A DNA stretch of 64,000 nucleotides from Typhlomys cinereus (GCA_023101885.1 JALPQD010000402.1:1-64000), one strand, 5' to 3'. Counted from the stretch's first letter, positions 13,641 to 27,290 are shown. Translations and numbers: made by a program. The notes: generated from the sequence alone by a model not told the origin.

Positions 13641-13788
13641 AACTAAGAGAGAGGATGAACGCGGGGTGAGTAGATGCCTCGCTGCTCCTGGGTGCACCAG
13701 GCACTGGTGGCCTAGGACTTGGCAGGAAACCCGTAGTTGTATTGCTTGCTGCTGGGTTCCGGCTTTTGCTCGATTCTCCTGCCCAGGC

Positions 13789-13790
<2 letters not shown>

Positions 13791-13837
<47 letters not shown>
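13791..13837. repeat. (GT)n microsatellite
   Basis: About 23 uninterrupted units. Confidence 0.95.
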
Positions 13838-13838
<1 letters not shown>

Positions 13839-15189
13839 TCTGTGGCATGTGTGTGGAGGGCCTCATGTTCTACTCTGTTGGAGACAGCTGTTGATTTTTG
13901 ATGTCTATTCCAGCTGGCCACAGCAGGGTGTGCTGGGATCACATGTGTGTGTTATTGCATCAGACCAGGTGCCCAGAGTGCCTGAGAGCCCCAGGGGAAT
14001 GCCTCGTGCAAACCCATCTGTTGCCAATTTGGACATTTTTCTGTTTCGGTGTTTATGTGGCCTAATATAGGTCTGGGGAGTTGAAGTTGACACTGAAGTT
14101 TTGGCAAGGACAGAAATGACATTCTTTGTCACCTCCACACCTCCCTGAACATTCTAATTACTAAATAAAATCTTTTTTTTTCAATAACTCCTGTGACTCC
14201 TAACGACTGTGAGCCGAAGAAACAGCGAGAGCACCCACGCTGGCCTGCCAGTAAGGGGAGACGCCACGTGGCGATTGCAGCGTTTATTGCCCGCAGCCTC
14301 CCTGCAGCGCCCACTCAAGCTGCTTGCCCCGCTCTGCCCAAGTGCCCGCCACTCTCTGTGAGGCCCTGGTCACCATCCTATCTGCCAGCGCTGCAGCTCT
14401 GTGGACAAATAGAGATGAGTGTGAGACCGAGAGGCCGTCGACTGAACGTTTCTGTCTTTGCTTCTACACATATTTGTTATGCTTTCCTCTCATAATTTAG
14501 ATCGCCTTGGCCCCAGGAGAAGCGTTTGTGCTCCTCCTTCTTCAGCCCTGGCTAGGGACGGTGGACTTCGTGTCTAAGCCAGGCGTGGGGTCACCCCAAT
14601 AATCCCAGCAGCACTGGAGGCGGCTGCTCAAGACCAGCCGATCTGGTCTGAAAAGAAGTCGGTCTCCTAACGCCCCTACCAACAGCAGGCACCAGCCGGT
14701 GGTCCCTTCAGACTGGAGCAGCTGACGTCCTTCCTCAGGCGCGTGTGACTCACTTGAGTCTCGTCTGTACTGAGATCACATTTCCACACCTGGCCACTCA
14801 GCTTGCAGGAGTGCCGTTGCCCACTCCTACTGCCCATCCACTTCTCCCCAGTAGCCAGGACACCGACAGTTTGCGTCTGAAAGTTCCCAGGCTGTTCTAA
14901 ATTCTCAATTATGGAGAAACACTGGGCATTATCAGTAGCCTCTGGGATGACAGACGCATGTGCTATTACACTGGCTTTCATGAAGATTCGGGGATCAGGG
15001 TATCAGGTTCAGGCAAGTGAACTCTTTACCTCCTGAGCTGTTGCTCCAGCTCCATTTTTAGATTCTAAGAATCTGCTTTGATAAAACTTCAATGAGCAAA
15101 GTTAGTTTGAATTGAGAGAGAAATGAACTTCGGGCATTTGGCTTTGGTTAAGGATTGGTGCAGGCAGGCTGAACTGCACAACCAGAAAG
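13838..15189. other. Mostly unique sequence
   Basis: A weak B1-like piece (CCAGGCGTGGGGTCACCCC at 14579) and a SINE head fragment near 14990-15055 (TACCTCCTGAGCTGTTGCTC) are the only repeat signs. No exon can be supported. Confidence 0.4.
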
Positions 15190-15194
15190 GTGCG

Positions 15195-15290
15195 TGGTTT
15201 TATCACCACTTTCCTGCCTCACCTTCCTGAGTGCTGGGATGATGGGTGTGTGCCACCATGCCCGGTGCTGGGTCAGGTGAGCTGATACCT
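15195..15290 (-). mobile_element. B1 SINE fragment
   Basis: CTTCCTGAGTGCTGGGATGA and GTGTGCCACCATGCCCGG are the reversed left part of B1. Confidence 0.6.
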
Positions 15291-15797
15291 ACCTGCCTGC
15301 TTACAGGTGGAAGGACTGAGAGGCCACGGCCAGCCCAAGCTGTATGGTCAGAGCTGTGTAAAGCAGACCATGCAAACCACGTACAGGTGGCAACTGTCTA
15401 TGGTCCCAGCCATGTGGGAGACTGGGGCAGAAGCCTAGACTACATCATTAGTTTCAAAAAAGAAAGAAAAATATTACATCTTCATAAAACTTCAGCATGT
15501 GGAATGTTCTGTTCCTCCTCTCTTTTGTGGTCAAAAACTGGTCTATTTCATTCTGAAAAGATCATAGGGACCAAGAATTTCCCTCTGGCAAGAAGACAAC
15601 CACTGGAAGAAAAAACCCTCTGGGGCCCACATTAAACAATGGACATAAATCCTAGACAAACCTTGTGAGGGTGGTTATAAGCCAGACTGACCAGAACCGG
15701 TTCTCTAAGGCACGACAGGACACACTGCCCTGGGGAACATCTGACAGTCCTTGTATAGGACGCAGCCGGCGGAGGAGGCTGCAATGCAGAAGCTTAC

Positions 15798-17465
<1,668 letters not shown>

Positions 17466-17469
17466 GCCT

Positions 17470-17596
17470 TTAAAAAATGATCTGAAGACTGGGTGGGTAA
17501 AGGTGTCCATGTGCAAACCTGAGTTTGATCCCAGGAGCCCATGCGGTGGAAGGAGAGAAGTAACTTCTGAAAGTTGCCCTGTGACATGCCTGCTGT

Positions 17597-17645
<49 letters not shown>

Positions 17646-17650
17646 GCTCT
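17470..17650 (+). mobile_element. B2-headed SINE, old subtype, with CA tail
   Basis: ACTGGGTGGGTAAAGGTGTC, CCTGAGTTTGATCCCAGGAG and GAGAAGTAACTTCTGAAAG are followed by a (CA)n tract at 17599-17642. The B-box region is clear. Confidence 0.7.
17599..17642. repeat. (CA)n microsatellite at SINE tail
   Basis: 22 uninterrupted units that grew from the SINE tail. Confidence 0.95.
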
Positions 17651-18191
17651 CCCTTTATCTTCCTCCTCTCAAAGGAAAGCATTTTTTAAATGAAGAGGAT
17701 ATACCAAGGATGCTCCTCAGCACCACAAAACACAGCAAGAAAATAAAGGTCTTTTCTTTCCCTCACTAAGAGACTTACATGGGACAAGTGTGTGCACATG
17801 TTATTAGGTGCCCGAGAGGCGTGGAGCTGATACAAACACGTTTCCCACTAGAGGAACTTCCTACAGTTTGGCATGACGGCAGGATTAAAGAGGTCCCAGG
17901 AGACCTGGCTCTGCTTGCCAGTCTATCATCACCATGGACAAATGGCTTCTCCTCGCTGACAGTGCCTCATTAGCTGCAGAATAAAGATGGAAGCAACCTA
18001 AAGACCATAAGACAGCACAATGTGATTATCGCAGTCTGTGTGGGACCTGGAGAGCGGGCTTGACCGCCAGACCACAGCTTTCACATGTGTCTACAGGAAG
18101 CCCTCTGTAGGGTGGAGGACCCGCCATCTACACAGACAGCTGTGCAGATAGCTTCAGCCATGCTGAATCGCAATAGAAAGTGCAGTCACGG

Positions 18192-18272
18192 GGCTGAAGC
18201 GCAGTGGTGAGAGCATGCGCTTAGTGCACGCAGGGCTATGGGTTCAAATCCCCAGCACGACAACAACAAATA
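18192..18272 (+). mobile_element. ID SINE
   Basis: GGGCTGAAGCGCAGTGGTGA is followed by GGGTTCAAATCCCCAGCAC and an A-rich tail. This is the tRNA-like ID core with A and B boxes. Confidence 0.75.
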
Positions 18273-18859
18273 AGTTGAATACATGTGTGCTCACTGACAA
18301 AGTACACGAGAGAAAACCAGCTCCCTATAGGAAGACTGCACGCCCATTCTGAGATGTTCTGCCCTTTGTGCCAGAGGGAGTCATGCTGCTTTGTGGCCTG
18401 AGAAAGTCTCTAAAAACCCAGGAAACCCCAAGCCTCCCGAGGGAGGAAAGACGGGTATTTCTGCATGCAGATGGTCAGCGGTCAGCAAGCAAAGGGAGGG
18501 GACGCTTGAACTGTCAGGAGCTTCCCGACTCCCACTGGGCCTTAACCTTCCATCAACTTAACCTGCTGAGCCAGCAGCACCCCCTCCCCCCACTTCTTGC
18601 CTGACCTCTGGTGTCTAACGGCTCAGTCTCTGGCTGGTTTTGGGTTCTGACCCAAGCAAAGCCAAGCTTTTCAGAGCTGTGGCTTCTACAGACGCTCTGC
18701 GGCTGGTCCTTGACCCTCCCTGCGTCTCCTAGTCCTCACCTGGGCATGGTGACTGTCCCCTTACCTGGCGATGGCAACCCCATTTTATCAGCACCTCAGC
18801 CGGCAGGCGCTTGCATTTATCTGCTTCTCTGAGCTTCTAGATCTGGATTTGACCTCTAA

Positions 18860-19130
18860 ACCTGCGAAGTACTTCCTGGGAACCTGGGCCCGACTGAATT
18901 CTGAGTCCAGCACTTCGGGCAATGGTGAAGCTGTAGCTTCTCCGGAGCACTGGGCTCGGCATAACATCCCGGCTCCTACGTCCTACAGGCCGCGCCTCTT
19001 CCCGAGGCAGAAGCTCGGCTGCTGTCAAGATGGCCGCCTGCCCCGTCCCAGCTCCAGCTCCTGGGGGAGGAAGGAGAGGAGGAGAAGTACCGTAAAGCAC
19101 CGACCCAAGCGCAGGATGTACTGTTTCCCC
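18860..19130 (+). promoter_or_regulatory. GC-rich stretch with YY1-like motif
   Basis: This region is CpG-richer than its surroundings and contains CAAGATGGCCGCC (19026-19038), the known YY1 motif that often sits just downstream of a transcription start. A short frame opens at that ATG and closes after about 21 codons. No downstream exon structure can be supported, so a promoter is only inferred. It could also be the 5' end of a decayed retrocopy. Confidence 0.3.
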
Positions 19131-19427
19131 ACTGCATCTGATGCACGGGCCATGCGGGTGAAGTGAAAGGGACAGACAGACGCTCAACATCCTGACCCTC
19201 GCTCAGCAGCCACGAGGAAGCCCCCGACAATGCGCTCCTTTACCTTGCGAGAGATGCCCCTGTGTAAACTAGTCAGCGGAGGCACCTGCATCACTGAGTT
19301 CCAATGCTGAGGCGCCCTTGGCAGTACCCCTCGTCCAGCGTAGCCAGAATAGAGCTTTGGAAACCACTCCAGGCCCACCGAGCTGGGAAGTGCGTCGGAG
19401 GCAATGACGTGGCTGAGGAGGGGGCTC

Positions 19428-20105
19428 TTACACACACAGAGGCTGAGCCCAGCTCGGAGGCTCCTGGCACCTCGTGTGCAGAGCATGGGGTTGGCAGGCC
19501 GACCTGGGCACCAACGAAGCTTGTTCCTTGCTGTCCACGAACATGGTGATGGTGAGGAATTGCTCAGGAAGGGAGAGATACTGCACGGCCACAGAGGTAA
19601 GACTTGGATGGTCTGCTTCAGACACAGACACCAACTTTGTGGAGGCCACTCCCCGTGGAGCTAGACCCTTTAAAAGCAGGTCTTCACCTTGCCACATCAC
19701 CAATGTGGCTGAGCTGCCACTGACGAGGTTCTCATGACTGTGGATCAAGGGGGCCCCCACCTGAGTTTCTGGGCCAGGCACATTCTTCTCACCTTCGTCT
19801 CTGCTGCTGGACGGCCCTGCCAAGTCCCTGTTTTCCGAGTTCTCTGACTTGGATCTCACCCAGTGGGTGGGGGTGAAGATGGGAAGCCAGCGACTCTGAG
19901 GCCTTTCCTCAAGCCTCAGTGTTCTGAGGGGCAGTAGAGACTCCCGAGGGATGACCTGCACCCCAGGAACCACTTTCTTTGCCCAGTGTTGATGTTCCCA
20001 CTCTTTGAGCCCTGTTGCTGAGATCCTTAGGTGAGTGTTGATAACGCCAGCAGGCACGTCTGGAAATGTTACTAAAAGCCTCTGTGTCTGTGGAGGCTGC
20101 CGCAA
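19428..20105 (-). other. Unrecognised 225-codon ORF
   Basis: This minus-strand frame is open for 225 codons, the longest non-repeat frame in the window after the zinc fingers. Composition is protein-like in the second half (for example SLPEQFLTITMFVDSKEQ), with no low-complexity bias. The first codons lie in or next to a reversed SINE (about 20090-20205), so the start is not trustworthy. A second minus frame (19184-19486) continues with similarly coding-like sequence (SSVGLEWFPKLYSG). That would fit one older coding region broken by a frameshift near 19480. I recognise no family. It may be a decayed exon or retrocopy, or chance. Confidence 0.3.
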
Positions 20106-20205
20106 TTTCCGCCTGGCGTTTGTACCTGGGACCTGGGATTTGAACTGAGGACCTTGTGCTTGAGAGAGAGAGAGGCTTCACCTGTAAGCCATCATCTCTC
20201 TAGCC
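20090..20205 (-). mobile_element. B2-headed SINE fragment
   Basis: CCGCCTGGCGTTTGTACCTG, GACCTGGGATTTGAACTGAG and AGCCATCATCTCTCTAGCCC are the reversed head of the type I SINE. Confidence 0.75.
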
Positions 20206-20889
20206 CCTGCCTGTCTGCTTCTGTGATACCCGTTGTTCCCTCTGGTTCATCTGTGTTTGTGGGAGTTCAGACCTCTGTTGCAGACCAAGTAGCCATTCCT
20301 TGGGCAGACCCACTGCTAGGGGCACTCCCCTTCACCTGTTTACCTCAGCCTCTAAGGTATTTATGCTTGAAATTATTTCTCCTGAGATCCTCACTAATCT
20401 ATGGGGGCATGTTGATTTGTCAGTCACTTGCCCCTCTGGTAAGAATGAGTCTGTCTCATTGCAGTGAATTCCTAGATGCAGCAAGGCCTTCAGTGGAATG
20501 TTCTGTCCAAGCGGTGGGCCCTCCCATCTTTAGGCTCTTACAGTCTTACCACCCCCTCTTCCCTAAGGTTCCCTGAGCCCTAGGATGGGGAGAGATTTGG
20601 CTGGCCTGATTCCTGGTGAGCATTGCAGAGTTGCCAGTACTCTTGTTTCCTGGTTGCTGGTGTTGTTCACTGTTCTTGCACTGCGCTGGCAGTGTCTAAT
20701 GCACTATGCACTGCCTGGGCATTGAGATCCTCTTCTATCTCAAGGTAAAAAACTGTTGAAAAGGTGTTTATATAAAAGAAGGCTTAAAAGAGAGGGAGAA
20801 ACAGAAATAGGACATAGTAGAGAGTGTGGTTGGCCTCCAGGTATCCGACCACTTGCTAATCCCCAACTCCCTCAAAGACAGTGAGGAAA
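20206..20889. other. No recognisable feature
   Basis: Unique-looking. A 140-codon plus-strand frame (20154-20576) starts inside the SINE and is unsupported. Confidence 0.4.
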
Positions 20890-20899
20890 CTGACATTGA

Positions 20900-21030
20900 T
20901 CAGGGTAAGATGTACATACACACAATGGAATACTATGTAACTATCAAAAAATAAAGGAAATTTGTTGACAAATGGAAGGAATTAGAGAAAATTCTACTGA
21001 GTAAAGTATTCCAAACACAGAAAGACAGAC
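20900..21030 (+). mobile_element. L1 ORF2 3' fragment
   Basis: ACAATGGAATACTATGTAAC and CAAATGGAAGGAATTAGAG, followed by CCAAACACAGAAAGACAGAC, are the C-terminal end region of L1 ORF2 (the Y-YSAI and WMELE region). Confidence 0.8.
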
Positions 21031-21239
21031 ATCACATGCTTTTCCTTGTAAGTGGAGCATAGAACTGAGTCCTCATAATGACAGACTTCAGGGGGAATTG
21101 CTTACAGTATCTATTACAACCACAAAGGAGCATAACTTGGGGTTTAGGGGAAAGAAAACTACAAGCAAGTGGAGACAAAAGAACACAATTAAATAGTGAT
21201 ATAAGGCCATTGTTAAGAAAAGCTCGTAAGTGATGAAAT

Positions 21240-21960
21240 TGAAATGTTTAACAAATATCTTAAAAAATGCTCCACATCCCTAGCCATCAGGGAAATGTAA
21301 ATCAAAACTTATCCTTTCAGGATGGTGAAAATCTGCAATGCAAACAGGACCAAATGCAGGAGAGGAGGTGGAGAAAAGGGAACTCTCATACATTGCGGGT
21401 AGGAATGCAGGCTTATACAACCACTCTGGTGATCAGTATGGTGATTTCTTAAAGAGTTATGTACTAAAATGCCATATGACCCTGCTATACCACTACTGGG
21501 AATAATTTCCCATAATGCAGCAATTCACTACAGTGACATGAGCACAACCATGTTCTTTGCTGCCCTATTTACAATAGAAAAGTCATGGAACCAATTCAAA
21601 GGCCCAACAGTTGACAAATGGGTAATGAAAATGTGGTACATTTATACAGTGGAATACTACTCAGCCATCGAAAAGGATGAGTTAATGAAATTTGCTAGGA
21701 TATGGATGGAATTAGAAGAAATTATATTGAGTGAAATATCCCAGACACAGAAAGTTAGGTGCCATATATATTCCCTATTAAATGATTCCTAGTTACAAAC
21801 TCAGTTAATGTCATATTCAAAGGTTAATCTCTGAAATACCCCATATAATCCCAAAGGATTATAAACAGAAAGGAAGGAGAATGAGGACCTCAAAAGAAAG
21901 AAGATAGGAGAACATGCTTCATTAGAGAAATTAAGCCATGGTCATGTATTGCATGCAAGT
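21240..21960 (+). mobile_element. L1 3' fragment with ORF2 C-terminal remnant
   Basis: The region matches the L1 3' end at 52870-53480 in order. A 107-codon frame (21469-21792) contains PYDPAIPLLGI, MWYIYTVEYYSAIEKDE and WMELEEIILSE, which are recognisable L1 ORF2 C-terminal motifs. Only the end of ORF2 is present, so it cannot be active. Confidence 0.85.
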
Positions 21961-22199
21961 AGAAAGACATCTGGCACAGCTCATAGCTCCCCATGCAGCT
22001 ACAAGCCCCACCACACTGCTCTCCTCCTGGGAGAGGAAGTGGAAGTTTGGAGCGACAAGGGTGACATCGATTGCCTTGCATCAAGGCTCTGTAGCTCTAT
22101 GACGTGCAAGTAGAAGTGAAGAAAACAGAAAGACTCACACCACCACAAGAAAGCTGTAACATTACCATTCTCATTTCTAAACTGGGCAGCATGGCCGTA

Positions 22200-22310
22200 G
22201 CTGCATGCATGCTCACATGTATGCATGTATACATTTTTATATGTGTGTGTAGTATGTGCACAAATGTATGTGTTTGTATCAATATGTGCATGTTGGGGGT
22301 GCTCATGAAC
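22200..22310. repeat. Degenerate TG/AT-rich simple repeat
   Basis: Mixed TGTATG/TGTGTG purine-pyrimidine alternation. Confidence 0.6.
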
Positions 22311-22427
22311 CTGTGCATATAAGCGAGCATCTTCCTTTATTGCTGTCTACATCATCTTCATCATCAGGGTGGGGGACATGTGGGGATCAGAGGAAAACTT
22401 TCAGGACTCTGTTCTCTCTTCTGCTTT

Positions 22428-22672
22428 TTTTTTTTATTCAATTATGCGTGTGTGCGTATGTATGTGTGCACGCGCGCGTGTGTCTGTGTGTGTATAGAAC
22501 CACGGACGAATTCGGGAACCACCATGGACGCCTCCACTTCCTCCGCCCTGGGATTCACAGACGCAGGCTGCCCCCGCTTCCACCTGGTGTCTATACGTGG
22601 GATCTGGGATCTGAACTCAGGACCTTCCGCCTGCAAGACAGAGGCTTAACCCCTGAGCCACCTCTCCAGCCC
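22428..22672 (-). mobile_element. Type II B2-headed SINE inserted in an older SINE
   Basis: Reversed order: an A/T-rich end with alternating GT, then the type II tail (GAACCACGGACGAATTCGGG), the body, and the head (GAGCCACCTCTCCAGCCC). The host sequence CTCTCTTCTGCTTTT occurs on both sides as a TSD. An older B3-like SINE is split around it (22370-22427 and 22673-22765). Confidence 0.85.
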
Positions 22673-22765
22673 TCTCTCTTCTGCTTTTATGGGCTCTGGG
22701 ATTTCAAATCAGGTTGTGGGGTTTGTGAAACAAGCCCTGTCACCCGCTGAGACATCTCACCAGTC

Positions 22766-23699
22766 CTGCTCCCCTAATATTTTTGAGCCAGGGTCTCTCA
22801 GTGAATTTGGAGCTCATGGGCGCAGGTAGACTGGAAGGTCAACCAGCTACAGGGACCCTCCTGTTTCCACCCCCACTCCTACCCTGTTCTGGGGTTACAG
22901 ACATGCTGTCCTACCTGTCTTCTACATAGGTGCTGAACTTTTACGTGGACTTGCAACTCGTGTCTCGATGTTTTGCCAGCTGAGCCCTCTCTCCTCTGCC
23001 ATGCAAGCATCTGCTGGACACGTGTTCTGGTTATGGAATCCAGGCTGGACTTGAAACCCAGATCTTCTTGCCTCAATCCCCACCCAGGACTGAGGTTACA
23101 GATGTTGTCGCCAAGATGGACTGGAAGCTGATGTTCATAACCCACTTCCCTGCACGTTCCACAGGCACTTTAGCTGGGGCTGGTACTTGACCACAGGGAG
23201 TGACCCCCACTTTCCTGACCTCCATCCATGTACCATGGCATGCATTGTGGGTGCCTTCTCTTCCCCTTGCCTCTCAAGTGAGATAAAAAGGGTAATGAAA
23301 CCCTCCCCGAATGAGGTCCCTCTTTGAGAACACTCGAAGGGGGTACAAACATCTTCACATTCCTTCTCCTTACCCGGAGGGCCACCCAGTTCCCTCTTCT
23401 GAAGATTTCTCTGTCACCAATTTTCCAAGGTCTGACCAGTCATTGGATCAACGGGCCACAGCCAGCAAATCAAAGGCTGGATGATGCACTTCTGACCACG
23501 CTCCTTCCAAGCAAAGTACGTGACCAGAACAGTGTCCAAGGTTTGGATGGTGTGAGTCCATCCTGCTTCACAGAGTGTGGCTGGGAACCTTCAACTTTAT
23601 GGCTGGGTGTCAAATACCACCCAGCTCACCAGGGGCAGTTCAGACTGCTTGGCAACTTTGGTGATCAGGGGCTAGACAATCAGTCTTAGAAAAGACCCA
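22766..23699. other. Old repeat traces and unique sequence
   Basis: A faint B4/B1-like piece (GAGCCAGGGTCTCTCAGTG at 22784) is visible. The rest is unassigned. Confidence 0.4.
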
Positions 23700-23830
23700 A
23701 CAGGACCAAGGAGGTAACTCAGTGGGTAAGGTGACTGCTCACAAACCTAAGGATCTGAGTTCCATTCCTAGAAGCCCACAAGATGGAAAGACAGAAGCGA
23801 CTTCTGAAGTTTGTCCTCTTTAGGCAGGTT
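23700..23830 (+). mobile_element. B2-headed SINE, diverged
   Basis: GGAGGTAACTCAGTGGGTAA, GGATCTGAGTTCCATTCC and GACTTCTGAAGTTTGTCCTC keep the head, B box and body order of the 17470 element. Confidence 0.65.
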
Positions 23831-24069
23831 TAGAGCAGCCATGCTGGGACAGTCTCTGAAGGTCTTGGAAAGCCAGCCCCCAGTCCTGGGATCACCCAGG
23901 AGGAACATGCCCTGTGGATAGGGAGGAACTGACTCCAAACCTCCACAGAGATAAGGTGGTCCACTTCCCCCAACCCTTGGCTTCTGAAAGCATATGGAGG
24001 TGAGTTCTCCATAGCAGAGAAGCTAAGTCCATAAAGAGAAGCAGCTTGACCAGAAGGTGGGCACAAGAC

Positions 24070-24420
24070 CAACTGGGTTGGCCCTAATATGAGCTAACCA
24101 ACGAGGAAAGTCATATTTTCCCAGGCTCCCCTAAGTGTATAGATATACCTGACTCTGGCAGCCATCTTTAATGCCTGTTCCTCATGGCATTCCACATCTG
24201 GATTCTGTGAGTTCTTTTCCAGCTGCCTGCCCCTTGTGGATTCTATGCCTGGAGTCCATGAATTCTCTGGGGCACCCTTGCTCCTCATGGTACTCCATGT
24301 CTGAAGTCCGTGAATTTCGTTCTTTCTCTCCTCTAATAAACTCTTCTTTAATCCTCTACTTGGGTTCTGGTTTCAGTCTTCAATTCTGAACACAAGAACC
24401 TGGATACATACAGACCCCTA
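24070..24420 (+). mobile_element. ERV-like LTR, family C, plus strand
   Basis: An LTR with the polyadenylation signal in CTCTAATAAACTCTTC followed by TTGGGTTCTGGTTTCAGTC and GAACACAAGAACCTGGATAC. Reversed relatives occur at 26750, 28350-29060 and 29935. The exact ends were not resolved. Confidence 0.6.
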
Positions 24421-24479
24421 GGGAATCATCCCGAAACACTGACCTTCACTGATGTGCCAGGGTATGCATGCATGTATGC

Positions 24480-24660
24480 ATGATTGCACCTCCTCTCTCT
24501 CTTTTTTTCTCTCTCTCTGTCTCAATCTCTCTCTTTAAATTAAGTAAAAAAAACTAAAAAGAAAGAAAATTTGAATTACATTTTAATTTATTGGTATTTT
24601 ACATATTTTATATGATATATTAATATATTAATTAAAATTAAATAAAATTTAAAAATTTAA
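24480..24660. repeat. CT-rich then A/T-rich low-complexity DNA
   Basis: A CTCTCT tract passes into AATTAA-type sequence with only A and T over about 60 bp. Confidence 0.85.
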
Positions 24661-24889
24661 AAAGAAAGAAAAGACCCCACAGCCAGCCAAGAGCTGCTTC
24701 TCAAGATAAAATGGTCACCTGCAGAAAACGTCAATGTCTTGCTCCTAAACCCTGAAGGTATGTCCTGCATCTCTTGTCCTGGGGCCTGCTGGTTCCAACA
24801 GAAGCTCCCTGGTCACAAATGGCTCAAGCACCATCTCTCAGTTCTGTGGGACCATCCAGTCCCTGGGCAGCTTCTGGATCAGGCAGTTA

Positions 24890-25165
24890 TGGGCTGTCTC
24901 ACAAGCAAAAGGTCCTGAGTTCAGAACCCAAGTACCATGCCAAAAAAAAAAACCCTAAAATAAAACAAAACAAAAGAACAGATGGAGAGGGCTGCAGCCT
25001 GTACTTCCACTTCTGGTGGGCAGAGCCTAAGAAATCCCAGAGGGAAGCAAGGAAGAGGTAAACGCAATCCAGGATGATTCCCAAAGTCACCCTTGGTCTT
25101 CCACAGGGACACACAGTGCCCTCTGACACACACATACATACATACACACACATACACAAAGAATA
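24890..25165 (+). mobile_element. Type I B2-headed SINE
   Basis: GGGCTGTCTCACAAGC, AAAGGTCCTGAGTTCAGAAC, an internal A-run, GGGCAGAGCCTAAGAAATCC, GGATGATTCCCAAAGTCACC and a CA-rich tail. Part of the head is deleted. Confidence 0.85.
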
Positions 25166-25975
25166 GCAACAAGAACTACACACACGTTCTGACCCATATG
25201 AACTTTCCCAGGGATCCCTGTGGAGCAGGCGCTGTCAATCTGGTGCCACAAGACACCGGTGCCCTCCAGTGGCCTTGCTGGGTCCAGCTAGGTGCTCCGC
25301 CCTCGCCACGGCGCCTCTAACCACTGACCACAGAGCCAGAGCATGTCCTCAGGATGGAGGTGGAGGGCAGAAGTGAACCCCAGAGGAGCAGCTGAAAGTG
25401 CAGAAGGCAGAGCATCCTGTGGAGAGTTGGTGCGCCACCCTCCAAGACTGAGTCCCCAGTCGGGCATCATACCAGCCTGGGCCTGGCCTCCCCAGCCAGC
25501 ACCTCTCTCCCTCTCCTCTTACCCTGTCCCCAGACTACTCAGACCCGTGGCTCATCTAGTGACAGCCTCGTCGGGCCAACATGAGAGGTTGCTTCAGGCC
25601 TCTAGCTGTCTCCTTTCTCTGTGGAGCCTGACTCAGGCGGGGTGGAAGGGGAAGGGCATCCACATTTGCGTAATTGCTGCTGTTATTCAAACCACAGCCC
25701 CGTGGGGCCCTCTCAGCTTCTTAGCTGTCCCAAGGCCAGTGTGGTCACATCTGGGCCCCCAGATCCCCTTTTCTCCGGATTGTTCCATGGCTCAGGAGGG
25801 TGCCATAGGGAAAGAGAGCTCCCCCAGACGCCCGTGTGCTGCCCGCTGATGCCCACTGAGGGTGTCTTTGCCCCCGCAACCCCTCCCTCCCTTTCTCTCA
25901 GTTCTCCCTCTCTAACCACGAGCTGACCTCATAACCAAACAGCCGTGGGACATAGGGTTTTCTTGGAGATAACTG
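25166..25975. other. GC-moderate unique sequence
   Basis: A 168-codon plus frame (25343-25849) is open but shows no motif or homology I recognise, and no splice context is evident. Confidence 0.35.
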
Positions 25976-25987
25976 TTTCTAAGAACA

Positions 25988-26150
25988 GATCATTCATTTA
26001 CCCATCTATTTGTTCATTCATGGATCCATCCATTCATTCATTTGTTCATCATCGGTCCATTCATCCCTTTTGTTTATTCATTCCCCCATTCATCCATCCA
26101 TTCATTCATTCGTTCATTGGTCCATCCGTTCCTTTATTCATCCTTTCATG
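25988..26150. repeat. (ATTC/CATC)n tetranucleotide repeat
   Basis: Degenerate runs of CATTCATTCATC type units, mixed with GTTCATTGGTCCATCC. Confidence 0.85.
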
Positions 26151-26185
26151 GCAAGCTGTTAGAGCAGTTAAAAACACAGATTCAG

Positions 26186-26418
26186 GGCTGGAGAGATGGC
26201 TCGAGAGCTAAGACTCTGCCTCGCAAGCAGAAGGTCCTGAGTCCAGATTCAGGTCCACGTAAAAACATCAGGCAGAAAGGATGGTGGCCGGTACTTCCTG
26301 CCCTGGTGGACAGAGCCTGGTAAATGCCAGAGTGAGGCAAGTAGAAACAATTGGGGATGATTCCAGAAGTCACCCTTAGTCCTCCACAGGGATATGCAGT
26401 GCCCTCTGACAGACAGAT

Positions 26419-26492
<74 letters not shown>
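26186..26492 (+). mobile_element. Type I B2-headed SINE with long CA tail
   Basis: Near-complete: GGGCTGGAGAGATGGCTCGA, AAGGTCCTGAGTCCAGATTC, GTGGACAGAGCCTGGTAAAT, then a (CA)n tail at 26421-26492 with one TT interruption. Confidence 0.9.
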
Positions 26493-26494
<2 letters not shown>

Positions 26495-26589
26495 GTTCTG
26501 CTCCCCCTTCAGATCCCGCCTGTTCTCCATTCCCAGAGAGTTAGTCGGGCAGATGTCATGTGACTACATAATCAATAAATTTTTTCCAT

Positions 26590-26745
26590 TCCTTGTCGGC
26601 AGCATGGTGAATCCACCCTTCCTTTGTTTTATTTGTTGTTCTACTTTTACAAGCACACTGAGTATGCATCCCAGCCTCCCTTCCCTCTCCTCTCCCTTCC
26701 ATCCTCTCTCTTCCCTTCACTACTCACCCTTCCTTAAGAAAAGAA
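26590..26745 (-). mobile_element. L1-like 3' end, second type
   Basis: CTACTTTTACAAGCACACTG and AGTATGCATCCCAGCCTCCC, followed by a pyrimidine tract, are the reverse complement of the purine-rich end at 46060-46140. The same sequence recurs at 54640. Confidence 0.55.
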
Positions 26746-26749
26746 CAAA

Positions 26750-27290
26750 GAACCTTACACAGAGGATTAAGGCAAGATTTACTAATAGAGAAAAAGAAAG
26801 GAACTCACAGTATCCGAGGGGGACAAGGGAGCCCCCAATGGCTGGCAAGATCAGGTGTGGGCTTTTCCTTATTTGTTAGTTTTAGTTTCTTTAAACCTGA
26901 TCAGGCTTTTGGTCTCCCCTTGTCTGCTTGGTGTGTTCTTATGAGGGCTCAGCTGGAGGTTGAGCTGTTTCTTTGAGGAACTTGTCTACATTGGAGAAGC
27001 TCATCTCCATATTCTTCATGAGCACAGGGTTGGGGAAGTTGGGGACCTTATCTCTGGGGCCCTGGAGCCCCATAAGTGGCGGGGTGTGTGTAATCCCAGC
27101 AGAACACTCTGGGAGGATTAAGGCCGAGTTTATTAGAGGAGAGAGAGGATGGAATTCAGAGACATGCAGTCTGTGAGTGGCAAGGGAGCCCTGGAGGACT
27201 CGTGGACTCCAGGTCTCTATATCTCTGGGGTCTCTACATCTCATTGGTCTGTTCATATTGGGGCGCAACCCAGTTGATCCTGTGGCATCT
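26750..27290 (-). mobile_element. ERV-like LTR family C, minus strand
   Basis: GAGGATTAAGGCCGAGTTTA, GGCAAGGGAGCCCTGGAGGA and CTCATTGGTCTGTTCATATT recur at 28690-29060 and 29935-30574. Two overlapping or partly repeated copies seem present, one beginning near 26760 and one near 27100. Confidence 0.55.

Noticed and set aside
21469..21792. 107-codon ORF as a host gene
   Set aside because: Its motifs are the C-terminal end of L1 ORF2, in a fragmentary L1.
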